NCBI GenBank assembly: GCA_948875265.1
Contig: CAQRYF010000077.1
Coordinates: 1-5,273, forward strand
From: an uncultured Clostridia bacterium
Lineage (GTDB): Bacteria > Bacillota > Clostridia > TANB77 > CAG-508
Direction: 5' to 3'
DNA: 5,273 bases
Shown here: positions 1 to 5,140 of the stretch, piece after piece
Layout of the letters: each line of letters starts with the position of its first letter
Numbering within the stretch: the stretch's first letter is position 1
Notes under the pieces: generated by a model
What the model was told of the DNA's origin: nothing
The model's database searches: none
The model's input: the letters and a program-made list of their open reading frames with translations, nothing else
Made by a program: the position numbers and the translations under genes

Positions 1-849
1 TAGAAGAATGGAAAAACAAAGTATTTTCAGAAAATTTATTTTTACTTTTAAATAAGACCTTGTTTGAAAATATCTTTCTGTTCCATCTGTTGAAATTAAA
101 TATTCTTTCACTGCATAATAGCAAATACTAAAACCTTCTGAATTATAAACTATATTATCAACATTTGTCTTATTGGCTGTAAAATATTTTGCTCCATTTT
201 TTGCTAATGAACTATCTAAAACTATTTTTGTATTTTTATATCCAAAATTTTTTATTGAACTATCTATTAAACTTTTTAATTTGTTAATTTCTGCTTGATC
301 TTGAATAAATCCTCTATAACTTCCATCTGATAATTTTTCATAAAAATTATATTTTGATAAATTAACTCTATTTTGATTATTTGAATTTCCTGTTGTAGTT
401 TGATTTGCCTTTTTGCTAGTAGTTACTGTTTGTGTAGTAGTTGTAGCTTTTGTACCACAAGTTTGAGTTGATTTATTGTCTTGTTGTGCTTGTACTTGTG
501 ATTGTTGTTGTGTTTTTGTTTGTGATTTCTGTGTTGTAGTCCTTGTTGTATTGACATTATTATTTGTTGTTATATTTGCTTTCTCTTGAGATTTTTGTTG
601 TTCTGGTGTTTCTACAGTATCTACATTTATATCTGACATTTCTTCAACTATGATTTCATTTTTTACTTGTGAATCAATTGGGCTTTCTTCACTACTATTT
701 TCTTTTTTTTCATCAACTACATCAATATCTTGTTCATCTGATACACTAATATCATCAATATTATTCTTACTTAGATTTGCAAAAACAATCCCTCCAATAA
801 TAGCACATATTATTATAATAAATATTGAAATTAAAATAATTTTTTTCAT
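1..849 (-). CDS. Membrane-anchored Thr/Gln-rich stalk protein, partial (runs off left edge)
   Basis: Read on the minus strand from an ATG at 847-849, this frame has no stop down to base 1, so 283 N-terminal residues are visible and the C-terminus is missing. The start is supported by AGAGGTGAT (855-863) about 7 bases upstream. Residues about 4-24 are one hydrophobic segment (IILISIFIIIICAIIGGIVF) with no lipobox before Cys15, so it is a membrane anchor or uncleaved signal. Residues about 30-80 are acidic, about 82-160 are a low-complexity Thr/Gln/Asn-rich linker, and about 161-275 look like a folded domain (NLSKYNFYEKLSDG... to ...GTERYFQTRSYLK). The last visible residues are again hydrophobic. 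I do not recognise the C-terminal domain. The architecture suggests an extracytoplasmic module held out on a stalk. It resembles in layout, not sequence, the protein encoded just upstream at 931-1524, and both follow a sortase gene. Confidence 0.85.
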   Translation of the reverse strand, partial: MKKIILISIFIIIICAIIGGIVFANLSKNNIDDISVSDEQDIDVVDEKKENSSEESPIDSQVKNEIIVEEMSDINVDTVETPEQQKSQEKANITTNNNVNTTRTTTQKSQTKTQQQSQVQAQQDNKSTQTCGTKATTTTQTVTTSKKANQTTTGNSNNQNRVNLSKYNFYEKLSDGSYRGFIQDQAEINKLKSLIDSSIKNFGYKNTKIVLDSSLAKNGAKYFTANKTNVDNIVYNSEGFSICYYAVKEYLISTDGTERYFQTRSYLKVKINFLKILCFSILL

Positions 850-854
850 ATTTC

Positions 855-898
855 ATCACCTCTAAATTAATAATAACGTGCTCAATATGATTTGTCAG
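855..898 (-). promoter_or_regulatory. Candidate sigma-A promoter and ribosome binding site for the stalk-protein gene
   Basis: On the minus strand CTGACA (893-898) is followed after exactly 17 bases by TATTAT (870-875); each matches the sigma-A consensus at five of six positions. It lies in the 81-base gap that separates the stalk-protein gene from the gene before it, the only sizeable gap in the surface block besides 2776-2879. A start site at the usual distance would fall near 863, at the edge of the AGAGGTGAT ribosome binding site (855-863), leaving an unusually short leader. Such matches arise by chance in AT-rich DNA, so this is tentative. Confidence 0.3.
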
Positions 899-930
899 CC
901 CTTTTGGAAAATTTTTTTTAATTTGTGTAC

Positions 931-1524
931 CTAATGAAAAACAACCCTCATTCCATAGTATATTCCTTCATTATCTTTTAAAGGAATACATTCACCAGAA
1001 TAACCACTTGCTTTTAAATAATCTTGTGCTACTTGTGATACATTTTCAATGGTATAGCCATCTGTAAATAGAAAATCTTTATTTTGAGGCTTTTTAGATG
1101 TCGTAGATTTTTTATTTTCGCTTGCAGTAGGAATAGGTTTTTGTTCTTGTTTTTCCTTACTTTTTTGATTTATATTATTATCTTCATTTTTTTTCTCAAT
1201 AGTTACACTATTTGTAGTATTTTGTAGTGTTTCTGTTGATATTTCAATTGAATTTTCAGCTGAGTTTTCAGTTGGTTTTGTTTCAATATTTTCAGTATCA
1301 TTTACCACAGTATAGATAGTTTCATCAAGTGTATTTTTTTCGTTTTCTTCTTGAATATTAATTTCATTATTTACATCAGAATCCTGTTTTATATTTTTCT
1401 TGTAGAAAATACAAAACATAACACATGAAATTAGAACTATAACAATTATTATAAATAAAATAATTCTTTTCTTCCTAATATCACGTATATATAATTCTAT
1501 AATTTTCTCATCTTGTTTATTCAA
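931..1524 (-). CDS. Single-pass membrane protein with long polar linker and small C-terminal module
   Basis: A 197-residue protein starting at a TTG codon (1522-1524), inferred because GGAGG lies 9 bases upstream and because the TTG overlaps the TGA stop of the preceding gene as TTGA, a typical translational-coupling arrangement. Residues 1-20 are charged and cytoplasmic, 21-40 form one transmembrane helix (IILFIIIVIVLISCVMFCIF) followed by Lys-Lys, and about 44-148 are a low-complexity Glu/Asn/Thr/Lys-rich linker. The last ~48 residues (from KDFLFTDGYTIENVSQ to GMRVVFH) are the only part that looks folded; they include Cys179 and have the pattern helix, Gly, short strands. I do not recognise this module. 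The positive residues on both sides of the helix leave orientation open, but the linker suggests the C-terminal module faces outwards. There is no C-terminal sorting signal, so it is not itself an obvious sortase substrate. Confidence 0.85.
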   Translation of the reverse strand: MNKQDEKIIELYIRDIRKKRIILFIIIVIVLISCVMFCIFYKKNIKQDSDVNNEINIQEENEKNTLDETIYTVVNDTENIETKPTENSAENSIEISTETLQNTTNSVTIEKKNEDNNINQKSKEKQEQKPIPTASENKKSTTSKKPQNKDFLFTDGYTIENVSQVAQDYLKASGYSGECIPLKDNEGIYYGMRVVFH

Positions 1525-1721
1525 GCTGTTTTACCTCCAATACTATTTAAAAAATTACTAGAATTATTTATTAACTTCTCATAATCTTTTTTAAATGAAT
1601 ATAGTTTTTTTAAATTTATATCTATATCATCAATTTCTGCTTGTATTTCAGCTTTTTTATTTATTTTATTTTGTTTTTGTTGTTCTAACTTTTGAATTTT
1701 TAATAAGATTTTCTTTAACAT
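1521..1721 (-). CDS. Small coiled-coil protein, unknown function
   Basis: A 66-residue protein with an ATG start at 1719-1721 and GGAGG 4 bases upstream (GGAGGAACTATG). Residues about 1-50 are Lys/Glu/Gln-rich with hydrophobic residues at heptad-like spacing (LKKILLKIQKLEQQ... IDDIDINLKKLYSFKK), predicting one long helix or coiled coil. The tail (LINNSSNFLNSIGGKTA) is polar. There is no signal peptide or membrane segment, so it should be cytoplasmic unless exported by a specialised route. It sits 15 bases after the sortase stop and overlaps the next gene by four bases, so it is co-transcribed and probably translated in concert with both. Many small coiled-coil proteins of mobile elements look like this, and I cannot assign a family. 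Good ribosome binding site and packing make it a convincing gene. Confidence 0.8.
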   Translation of the reverse strand: MLKKILLKIQKLEQQKQNKINKKAEIQAEIDDIDINLKKLYSFKKDYEKLINNSSNFLNSIGGKTA

Positions 1722-1736
1722 AGTTCCTCCTTGAAT

Positions 1737-2462
1737 TTATTTTATCGGTTCTATATTTGAAATAATATAATATCTCTGATCTGTTGGTCTTGCTTTTGTA
1801 TTAATATATGAACAAGTAGATAATTTAACTGTTTTTGATGGGCTACATGTTATATCTATAGGATATTTACTTATTTTTTTATAATAATCTATTCTTTCAT
1901 TGAAGTTTAAATTTTTAATATTATTGTTTTCAGTTTCAATACCTATAGAATAAGCACTAAAAATAGTACCATTATAATTTTCAGTAGGAGTATATATTTT
2001 TATATTCAAATGAGAATATAAAAATTCTTTATTCAAATAATTATCTAACATAGAAAACATACTTCGATTTTTCATATTATGCCCATATATGATAGTTTCT
2101 TCATCTACAAAAGGATTTTTATTAGTTGTAAATATTGAACCATTTTCATTGTATTTTTTATTGAATGAATGTTTTAAATAAAATGGATTATCAATATCTT
2201 TTAAAATAGGATAATTAATTTTAGTGCCTTCAATTTCTATCCAACCAACAATATCTTTATTTATTAACCTTAAATTATCCCAATCTATAGTAATTTCATC
2301 TGTTTCTGAATTTATATCAATTACAGTTTCAATTAGTTCTTCTGTTATTTGCTCATTTTCTTCATATTCTATAAAGTCTTGAATAATAAAATATGAACAT
2401 ACTATAAATATAATTAATAATATAAATACCAAAACTTTGATTAATATATTTTTACATTTCAT
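1737..2462 (-). CDS. Class B sortase
   Basis: A 241-residue membrane-anchored cysteine transpeptidase, expected to join surface proteins to cell-wall peptidoglycan or to each other outside the membrane. From the N-terminus: a short basic start (MKCKN), one transmembrane helix at about 6-27, a spacer, then the sortase fold. Sortase B hallmarks are visible: GWIEIEGTKINYPI, DNPFYLKHSF, NGSIF, the catalytic His128 in IIYGHNM, the catalytic Cys217 in KTVKLSTCSY, and Arg230 opening the last strand (RYYIIS); Arg225 is an alternative. All three catalytic residues are therefore present and the length is normal. I chose ATG 2460-2462 because AAGGA lies 8 bases upstream; it overlaps the preceding stop by 11 bases. 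Longer versions with ATGs up to 2534 lack a ribosome binding site and add a Lys/Met-rich tail antisense-like in composition. No substrate with a sorting motif is seen in the window. Confidence 0.93.
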   Translation of the reverse strand: MKCKNILIKVLVFILLIIFIVCSYFIIQDFIEYEENEQITEELIETVIDINSETDEITIDWDNLRLINKDIVGWIEIEGTKINYPILKDIDNPFYLKHSFNKKYNENGSIFTTNKNPFVDEETIIYGHNMKNRSMFSMLDNYLNKEFLYSHLNIKIYTPTENYNGTIFSAYSIGIETENNNIKNLNFNERIDYYKKISKYPIDITCSPSKTVKLSTCSYINTKARPTDQRYYIISNIEPIK

Positions 2463-2775
2463 AGTCTTTATCCTTTTCATTTTCTGATTTTTGTTTTTCC
2501 TGTAAAAATTTTTCATCATAAGTTTCATCTTCATCTAACCAGATTGAAACACTTTCTTCAATAGCTCTACCATCTAAATATCTTTCATAATAATTTTTTA
2601 ATTCCACAATGCAATAATCTTCTAAGTCTAATTCCTTTACTTGTTTTTTTAAGTTTTCAATACAGTTATTTAGATATTTTATTGCTAAATCTCTATTTAA
2701 AAAAGTAGTAATTTTAACAGTATTATCACATTCATCTGCATCAATACTTTTGAATATTACTCTATAAATTTTCAT
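2452..2775 (-). CDS. Small acidic protein upstream of the sortase, unknown function
   Basis: A 107-residue protein with an ATG at 2773-2775 preceded by AGGAAAGGAGACCTT, a strong ribosome binding site. It starts with a strand-like stretch (MKIYRVIFKS), then a probable helix (RDLAIKYLNNCIENLKKQV), a second strand (DYCIVEL), and a segment rich in Asp/Glu (SVSIWLDEDETYDEKF), ending in a charged Lys/Glu tail. There is no signal or membrane segment, so it should be cytoplasmic. The alternating strand-helix-strand pattern is common in small accessory proteins of phages and conjugative elements, but I cannot name a family. Its end overlaps the sortase start by 11 bases, so it heads the sortase transcript. 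It is separated from the gene before it by 104 bases. Confidence 0.85.
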   Translation of the reverse strand: MKIYRVIFKSIDADECDNTVKITTFLNRDLAIKYLNNCIENLKKQVKELDLEDYCIVELKNYYERYLDGRAIEESVSIWLDEDETYDEKFLQEKQKSENEKDKDYEM

Positions 2776-2879
2776 AAGGTCTCCTTTCCTTAGATAATAA
2801 AAATTCTTAAAAAATAGTAATTTCTACTTAACTAGATTCATTTTTTATATATTGCCCCCCCATTCTTTTGTAGATTTAA

Positions 2880-3323
2880 TTAATAATTCACCTCCTTTAA
2901 CATTCCTTTTTTTATTGCAACAAAAAAGATATACTGCAATATTTTTGCTTGTATATCTTTTTGTTCCTTTAAACTTAAATTTAATTTCTTTTGTATTGTA
3001 TATGGACTAACTTTACTAAAATACTTTAGATTCATGAAATGGTAATATTCTAAATTAGTCAATTTATATTTTCTTAATACAAAAGTGATTAGATTTTTCC
3101 ATTTTTTTATCTTATATATTCTTTGCTCGATACCAATATTTTTTATAACTTGGTCCTCTAATGAACTACTTTTATTTTTTATATATTTTGTGTAATTTTG
3201 ATTATATTCTGAATCTGATATTTCAGCTCTTATATTAGCAATTTTTATATCAATGTAATCATAATTATATAAATAATATTCTATTTTTCTAAATGTTTCT
3301 GGTGTCATAAGATTACTTTCCAT
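2880..3323 (-). CDS. RinA/ArpU-like phage-type transcriptional regulator (sigma region 4-like HTH)
   Basis: A 147-residue, helical, basic protein. The layout matches the small regulators that phages and integrative elements of Bacillota use to activate late genes: an N-terminal helix (FRKIEYYLYNYDYIDIKI), a middle loop with SSSLEDQVI, a second long helix (IEQRIYKIKKWKNLITFVLRK), then a C-terminal region like sigma factor region 4 (LTNLEYYHFMNLKYF at 88-102, followed by a helix-turn-helix at about 106-130, YTIQKKLNLSLKEQKDI). Family placement is by eye and moderately sure. If right, it may switch on the operon at 2775-931 or genes further left. Two starts are possible: ATG 3321-3323, which overlaps the previous gene by 11 bases but has a poor ribosome binding site, or ATG 3306-3308, which is preceded by GGAAAG at 7 bases and gives 142 residues. 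The last codons contain a strong orphan AAGGAGGTGA. Confidence 0.82.
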   Translation of the reverse strand: MESNLMTPETFRKIEYYLYNYDYIDIKIANIRAEISDSEYNQNYTKYIKNKSSSLEDQVIKNIGIEQRIYKIKKWKNLITFVLRKYKLTNLEYYHFMNLKYFSKVSPYTIQKKLNLSLKEQKDIQAKILQYIFFVAIKKGMLKEVNY

Positions 3324-3825
3324 ACAAAAATTTATCTAGTATATGATTAGTTATGACTGCTGAAAAAATATCTTCAAATTGGTTAAAAACTATAACCTCT
3401 GTATTTTCATCTTTAGTTAAAATTAAAAGATATTTCTCATTGCTTTTACAAAAAATACAGTAAAAACCTTTACATATAAATTCTGAAATTATATCAGATT
3501 CTTTTGTTTTTGGTTCATTTGGTGTTTCATCACACATTAATTCTTGTAGTTCATCAACACTCAAATCTTTTAAGTCTGAAATAGTAATATCTTGACAATC
3601 AAGAATTGAGAGTAATTTATCAACAATGTTAGTAGCATCTAAATTAGTAGAGTACCAACATTTGATAATTGTTTGCATTAGTATATCTTCATCACACATA
3701 TTATCTATTTTGACATTTTCATAATTATCCTTTGTAGATAATAGCTCTTGATACATATATAAAAATGGAAGAATCTCTTTTGATTCCTCATCTAATTCAT
3801 AATATTTTTTTAATATATTTTTCAT
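3313..3825 (-). CDS. Hypothetical acidic protein between replication initiator and regulator
   Basis: A 170-residue acidic protein beginning at ATG 3823-3825. An ideal AGGAGG lies upstream, but at 12 bases the spacing is long; no closer start codon exists. The first ~95 residues are mostly helical (LKKYYELDEESKEILPFLYMYQELL, then DATNIVDKLLSILD and ISDLKDLSVDELQELM). Residues about 110-170 look like a small alpha/beta module (ICKGFYCIFCKSNEKYLLIL, then TEVIVFNQFEDIFSAVI). It has about seven cysteines, notably CKGFYCIFC, but no clear metal-binding pattern I would trust. There is no signal or membrane segment. It lies 27 bases after the replication initiator stop and overlaps the RinA-like gene, so the three are probably one transcript, subject to the hairpin at the end of the initiator gene. 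I do not recognise a family. Confidence 0.82.
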   Translation of the reverse strand: MKNILKKYYELDEESKEILPFLYMYQELLSTKDNYENVKIDNMCDEDILMQTIIKCWYSTNLDATNIVDKLLSILDCQDITISDLKDLSVDELQELMCDETPNEPKTKESDIISEFICKGFYCIFCKSNEKYLLILTKDENTEVIVFNQFEDIFSAVITNHILDKFLYGK

Positions 3826-3852
3826 ATAATCTAGTTACCTCCTAAAAATAAT

Positions 3853-4701
3853 TTATTTATTGTTACAATAAAGCGAATCAAAAAAATCAGAGGGATAATC
3901 CCTCTGATTAAATGAACCTAACTTATTGTTTATCTTATTATTCTTTTTATTTTTAAAATCGTTATATTTGGCTTTTTCTTTCTCCATTTCATGCAGTCTA
4001 ACTGTAACCCAACGTAGAATAGCAGCATAATCATTATCATAACTTTGTCCTTTAGCTTGTTTATATAGGCTTAATTGTTCTATTAATTGATGTGTCATTT
4101 CATCTCCATAAGTATTTATTAAATTTTGATATTCCTTTTCTGTCATTGTAACTAGTTTAGCATATTCAATTTTTTCTTCAACTTTTTCTTCGACTGGTGA
4201 TTGCTCGTGTGTGTGATTTTCATTATTTTTATTTTTATTATTATTTATGTGCAAATTTTCTATATCTTGACTTTCAAAATTTTCATCACTTGTATTTGAA
4301 TTATTTAAAGTCTTGTTGTCTAAATTTTCAACTACTGAATGTTTAGGCACTTCTATCATTTTTTTCTGTGTAGTATTGTAACAATTTAATATATTGACCT
4401 CGTTTAATTTATAGTATGTCTTACAAGGGATTCCCATTCTTTTTGTTTCAATGAGTTCCATTTTTAATAACTTATTAATGGCAATTCTTTGCTTATGTTC
4501 GGATAAACCAGTATTATCCTCAATATTTTCACGAGTAGAATAAAACCAATTACCATTTTTTAATTTTCCTCGCTGTTCCCAATAATTATATTCTGAACAT
4601 AATTCACCTAAAATTATAGCAGCATCAGTTCCAACAGCTTTTATTAATATTTTGTTTGTCATTATAAAACTGCTACTAGATAATAAACTTGCTAAAATCA
4701 T
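3853..4701 (-). CDS. Winged-helix replication initiator (RepA/DnaD-like replisome organiser)
   Basis: A 282-residue protein predicted to bind the repeats upstream and start replication of the element. The N-terminal ~100 residues form a winged-helix domain: TNKILIKAVGTDAAIILGEL, EYNYWEQRGKL, NGNWFYSTRENIEDNTGLSE and the recognition-helix region QRIAINKLLKMELIETKR, then KTYYKLN. Residues about 108-178 are an Asn/Lys/Glu-rich linker. The C-terminal domain (about 179-240) reads LVTMTEKEYQNLINTYGDE, then LYKQAKGQSYDNDYAAILRW, a pattern common in plasmid and phage replisome organisers. The tail FNQRDYPSDFFDSLY resembles the short conserved end motif of such proteins. I chose ATG 4699-4701 because AGAGG lies 7 bases upstream; the GTG at 4705-4707 abuts the ribosome binding site. 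It follows the 42-residue membrane protein by 14 bases, and the iterons lie about 210-280 bases upstream, the usual layout for an autoregulated initiator. Confidence 0.88.
   Translation of the reverse strand: MILASLLSSSSFIMTNKILIKAVGTDAAIILGELCSEYNYWEQRGKLKNGNWFYSTRENIEDNTGLSEHKQRIAINKLLKMELIETKRMGIPCKTYYKLNEVNILNCYNTTQKKMIEVPKHSVVENLDNKTLNNSNTSDENFESQDIENLHINNNKNKNNENHTHEQSPVEEKVEEKIEYAKLVTMTEKEYQNLINTYGDEMTHQLIEQLSLYKQAKGQSYDNDYAAILRWVTVRLHEMEKEKAKYNDFKNKKNNKINNKLGSFNQRDYPSDFFDSLYCNNK
3856..3872. repeat. Short inverted repeat at the end of the replication initiator gene
   Basis: TTTATTGT and ACAATAAA form 8-base arms around a single central base, overlapping the last codons of the initiator and lying 30-50 bases before the next start codon. 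The tight centre favours a protein-binding operator over an RNA hairpin. It is A+T-only apart from one G-C pair per arm, so it could be chance. Confidence 0.3.
3880..3909 (-). terminator. Terminator-like hairpin inside the 3' end of the replication initiator gene
   Basis: A perfect odd palindrome with 12-base arms, AATCAGAGGGAT (3885-3896) and ATCCCTCTGATT (3898-3909), around one base. Transcribed leftwards it folds as a 10-bp stem with a 5-base loop and is followed directly by a run of seven Ts, the form of an intrinsic terminator. It lies within the coding region, about 27 bases before the stop, and encodes the NQRDYPSDFF part of the tail motif. If it works, it would end or attenuate transcription before the 170-residue gene. 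Confidence 0.6.
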
Positions 4702-4715
4702 TTTCACACCTCTTT

Positions 4716-4844
4716 CTAAAAATTACTTGATAAATAATTAGTTGAATTCTTATCTGTATCTTTGCCAGCTAAAATAATAGCATATAAAATAAGAGATACA
4801 TTAGAACCTAATATTATCCCAATACCTAAACCTATCCAAAACAT
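4716..4844 (-). CDS. 42-residue single-pass membrane miniprotein
   Basis: An ATG at 4842-4844 preceded by GGGAAGGAG at 6 bases, an excellent ribosome binding site, opens a 42-residue frame ending in TAG at 4716-4718. Residues 2-26 are one hydrophobic, Gly-rich helix (FWIGLGIGIILGSNVSLILY then AIILAG), followed by a polar tail (KDTDKNSTNYLSSNF). The Gly-x-Gly pattern resembles the many tiny membrane proteins of Bacillota phages and conjugative elements, though I will not name a family. It ends 14 bases before the initiator start, and the initiator's ribosome binding site follows its stop directly, so the two are translated from one message. Possible roles are membrane tethering of replication or a leader peptide affecting initiator translation; neither is shown. 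The opposite-strand frame over this region has no ribosome binding site and is a shadow. Confidence 0.75.
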   Translation of the reverse strand: MFWIGLGIGIILGSNVSLILYAIILAGKDTDKNSTNYLSSNF

Positions 4845-4863
4845 TTTATACTCCTTCCCAAAT

Positions 4864-4894
4864 AAAAAAATAATGCCTAAAATCAGCATTATTT
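4864..4894 (-). terminator. Terminator-like hairpin between the origin and the first gene
   Basis: AAATAATGC (4868-4876) and GCATTATTT (4886-4894) form a 9-bp stem with a 9-base loop. Read leftwards, the stem runs into seven Ts (to 4864), the form of an intrinsic terminator. It stands about 10 bases before the ribosome binding site of the 42-residue protein, so it lies in the 5' leader of the replication operon or at its very start. It could be an attenuator controlling initiator synthesis, or insulation from transcription entering across the origin. The stem has few G-C pairs. Confidence 0.5.
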
Positions 4895-4898
4895 ATCT

Positions 4899-4926
4899 AT
4901 TTTATAACGATTCACCACTTTCCAAA
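4899..4926 (-). promoter_or_regulatory. Possible promoter of the replication operon overlapping the first iteron
   Basis: On the minus strand TTTGGA (4921-4926) and TAAAAT (4899-4904) are 16 bases apart, with iteron 1 (4913-4921) between them. If real, initiator bound to the iteron would block RNA polymerase, giving the autorepression typical of iteron systems. The match to consensus is weak, and the start site would fall at the edge of the hairpin at 4868-4894. Confidence 0.28.
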
Positions 4927-4983
4927 ATGATGCACCACTTTTGAAAATTTTTCGCACCACTTTTATAAAATTCGCACCACTTT
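4913..4983. repeat. Four direct-repeat iterons (CACCACTTT) of a replication origin
   Basis: CACCACTTT occurs at 4913-4921, 4933-4941, 4955-4963 and 4975-4983. Start-to-start distances are 20, 22 and 20 bases, about two helical turns, so a protein would meet all copies on the same DNA face. The three copies nearest the right read GCACCACTTT and the outer two of these TTCGCACCACTTT. The motif is not seen elsewhere in the window. Position upstream of an initiator gene and beside an AT-rich phased array makes initiator-binding iterons the natural reading. Confidence 0.82.
4941..4969 (+). promoter_or_regulatory. Possible rightward promoter within the iterons
   Basis: On the plus strand TTGAAA (4941-4946) is followed after 17 bases by TATAAA (4964-4969), each five of six to consensus, with iteron 3 between them. 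Transcription would run through the 10-bp repeats to the tRNA terminator at 5189-5221 and meets no coding frame. It could open or prime the origin, but chance matches are common in such AT-rich DNA. Confidence 0.28.
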
Positions 4984-4995
4984 GGAGTTTTTTTT

Positions 4996-5045
4996 CAAAT
5001 TTATTCAACTCTTTTCAAACTTTAATAAACTTTAACAAATTTTTG
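4996..5045. repeat. Five phased 10-bp AT-rich repeats, probable DNA-unwinding element
   Basis: Five consecutive 10-base units starting at 4996, 5006, 5016, 5026 and 5036 share the form CAAACTTTAA: CAAATTTATT, CAACTCTTTT, CAAACTTTAA, TAAACTTTAA, CAAATTTTTG. The exact 10-base register places short A tracts on one side of the helix, which should bend the DNA and make it easy to melt. Beside the iterons this fits an origin unwinding region. I see no consensus DnaA box (TTATNCACA). Confidence 0.7.
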
Positions 5046-5140
5046 ATTTTTTTCCAAACCCTATTGAAATATACATTTACAACTGCTATACTAGTTATAA
5101 CAAGAGATTACGAAATCGGTGTAAAAAAAGGGATGAGCCC
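5046..5140. other. Non-coding stretch between origin and attachment site
   Basis: About 95 bases with no supportable gene. It contains ACTAGT inside an imperfect AT-rich symmetry (about 5088-5100) and GGGATGAGCCC (5130-5140), whose GGG and CCC could pair, directly before the tRNA fragment. If the tRNA fragment is an attachment site, this is where arm-type recombinase or excisionase sites would lie, but none can be recognised by eye. Confidence 0.4.

Noticed and set aside
805..807. Lipobox cysteine in the stalk protein
   Set aside because: Cys15 is preceded by Ile-Ile-Ile inside the hydrophobic core, lacking the small residue at -1 that a lipobox needs.
650..865. Plus-strand frame of 71 codons
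   Set aside because: It is antisense to the start of the stalk protein, has no ribosome binding site, and its composition mirrors the coding strand.
2463..2534. Longer N-terminus for the sortase
   Set aside because: The extra codons lie inside the preceding gene in another frame, are Lys/Met/Asn-rich with no domain content, and have no ribosome binding site; ATG 2462 does.
2795..2830. Terminator between the regulator and the sortase operon
   Set aside because: The possible stem (AGTA/TACT) is only four base pairs, too weak to claim despite the T run.
4702..4707. GTG start for the replication initiator
   Set aside because: The GTG directly abuts the AGAGGT ribosome binding site with no spacing; the ATG two codons later is correctly spaced.
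4762..4944. Plus-strand frame of 60 codons
   Set aside because: It is antisense to the 42-residue membrane protein and the leader hairpin, runs into iteron 1, and lacks a ribosome binding site.
4913..4983. CRISPR array
   Set aside because: The repeats are only 9-13 bases with 9-13-base AT-rich spacers; the spacing fits iterons and not CRISPR.
4984..5100. DnaA boxes in the origin region
   Set aside because: No TTATNCACA or near match seen on either strand.
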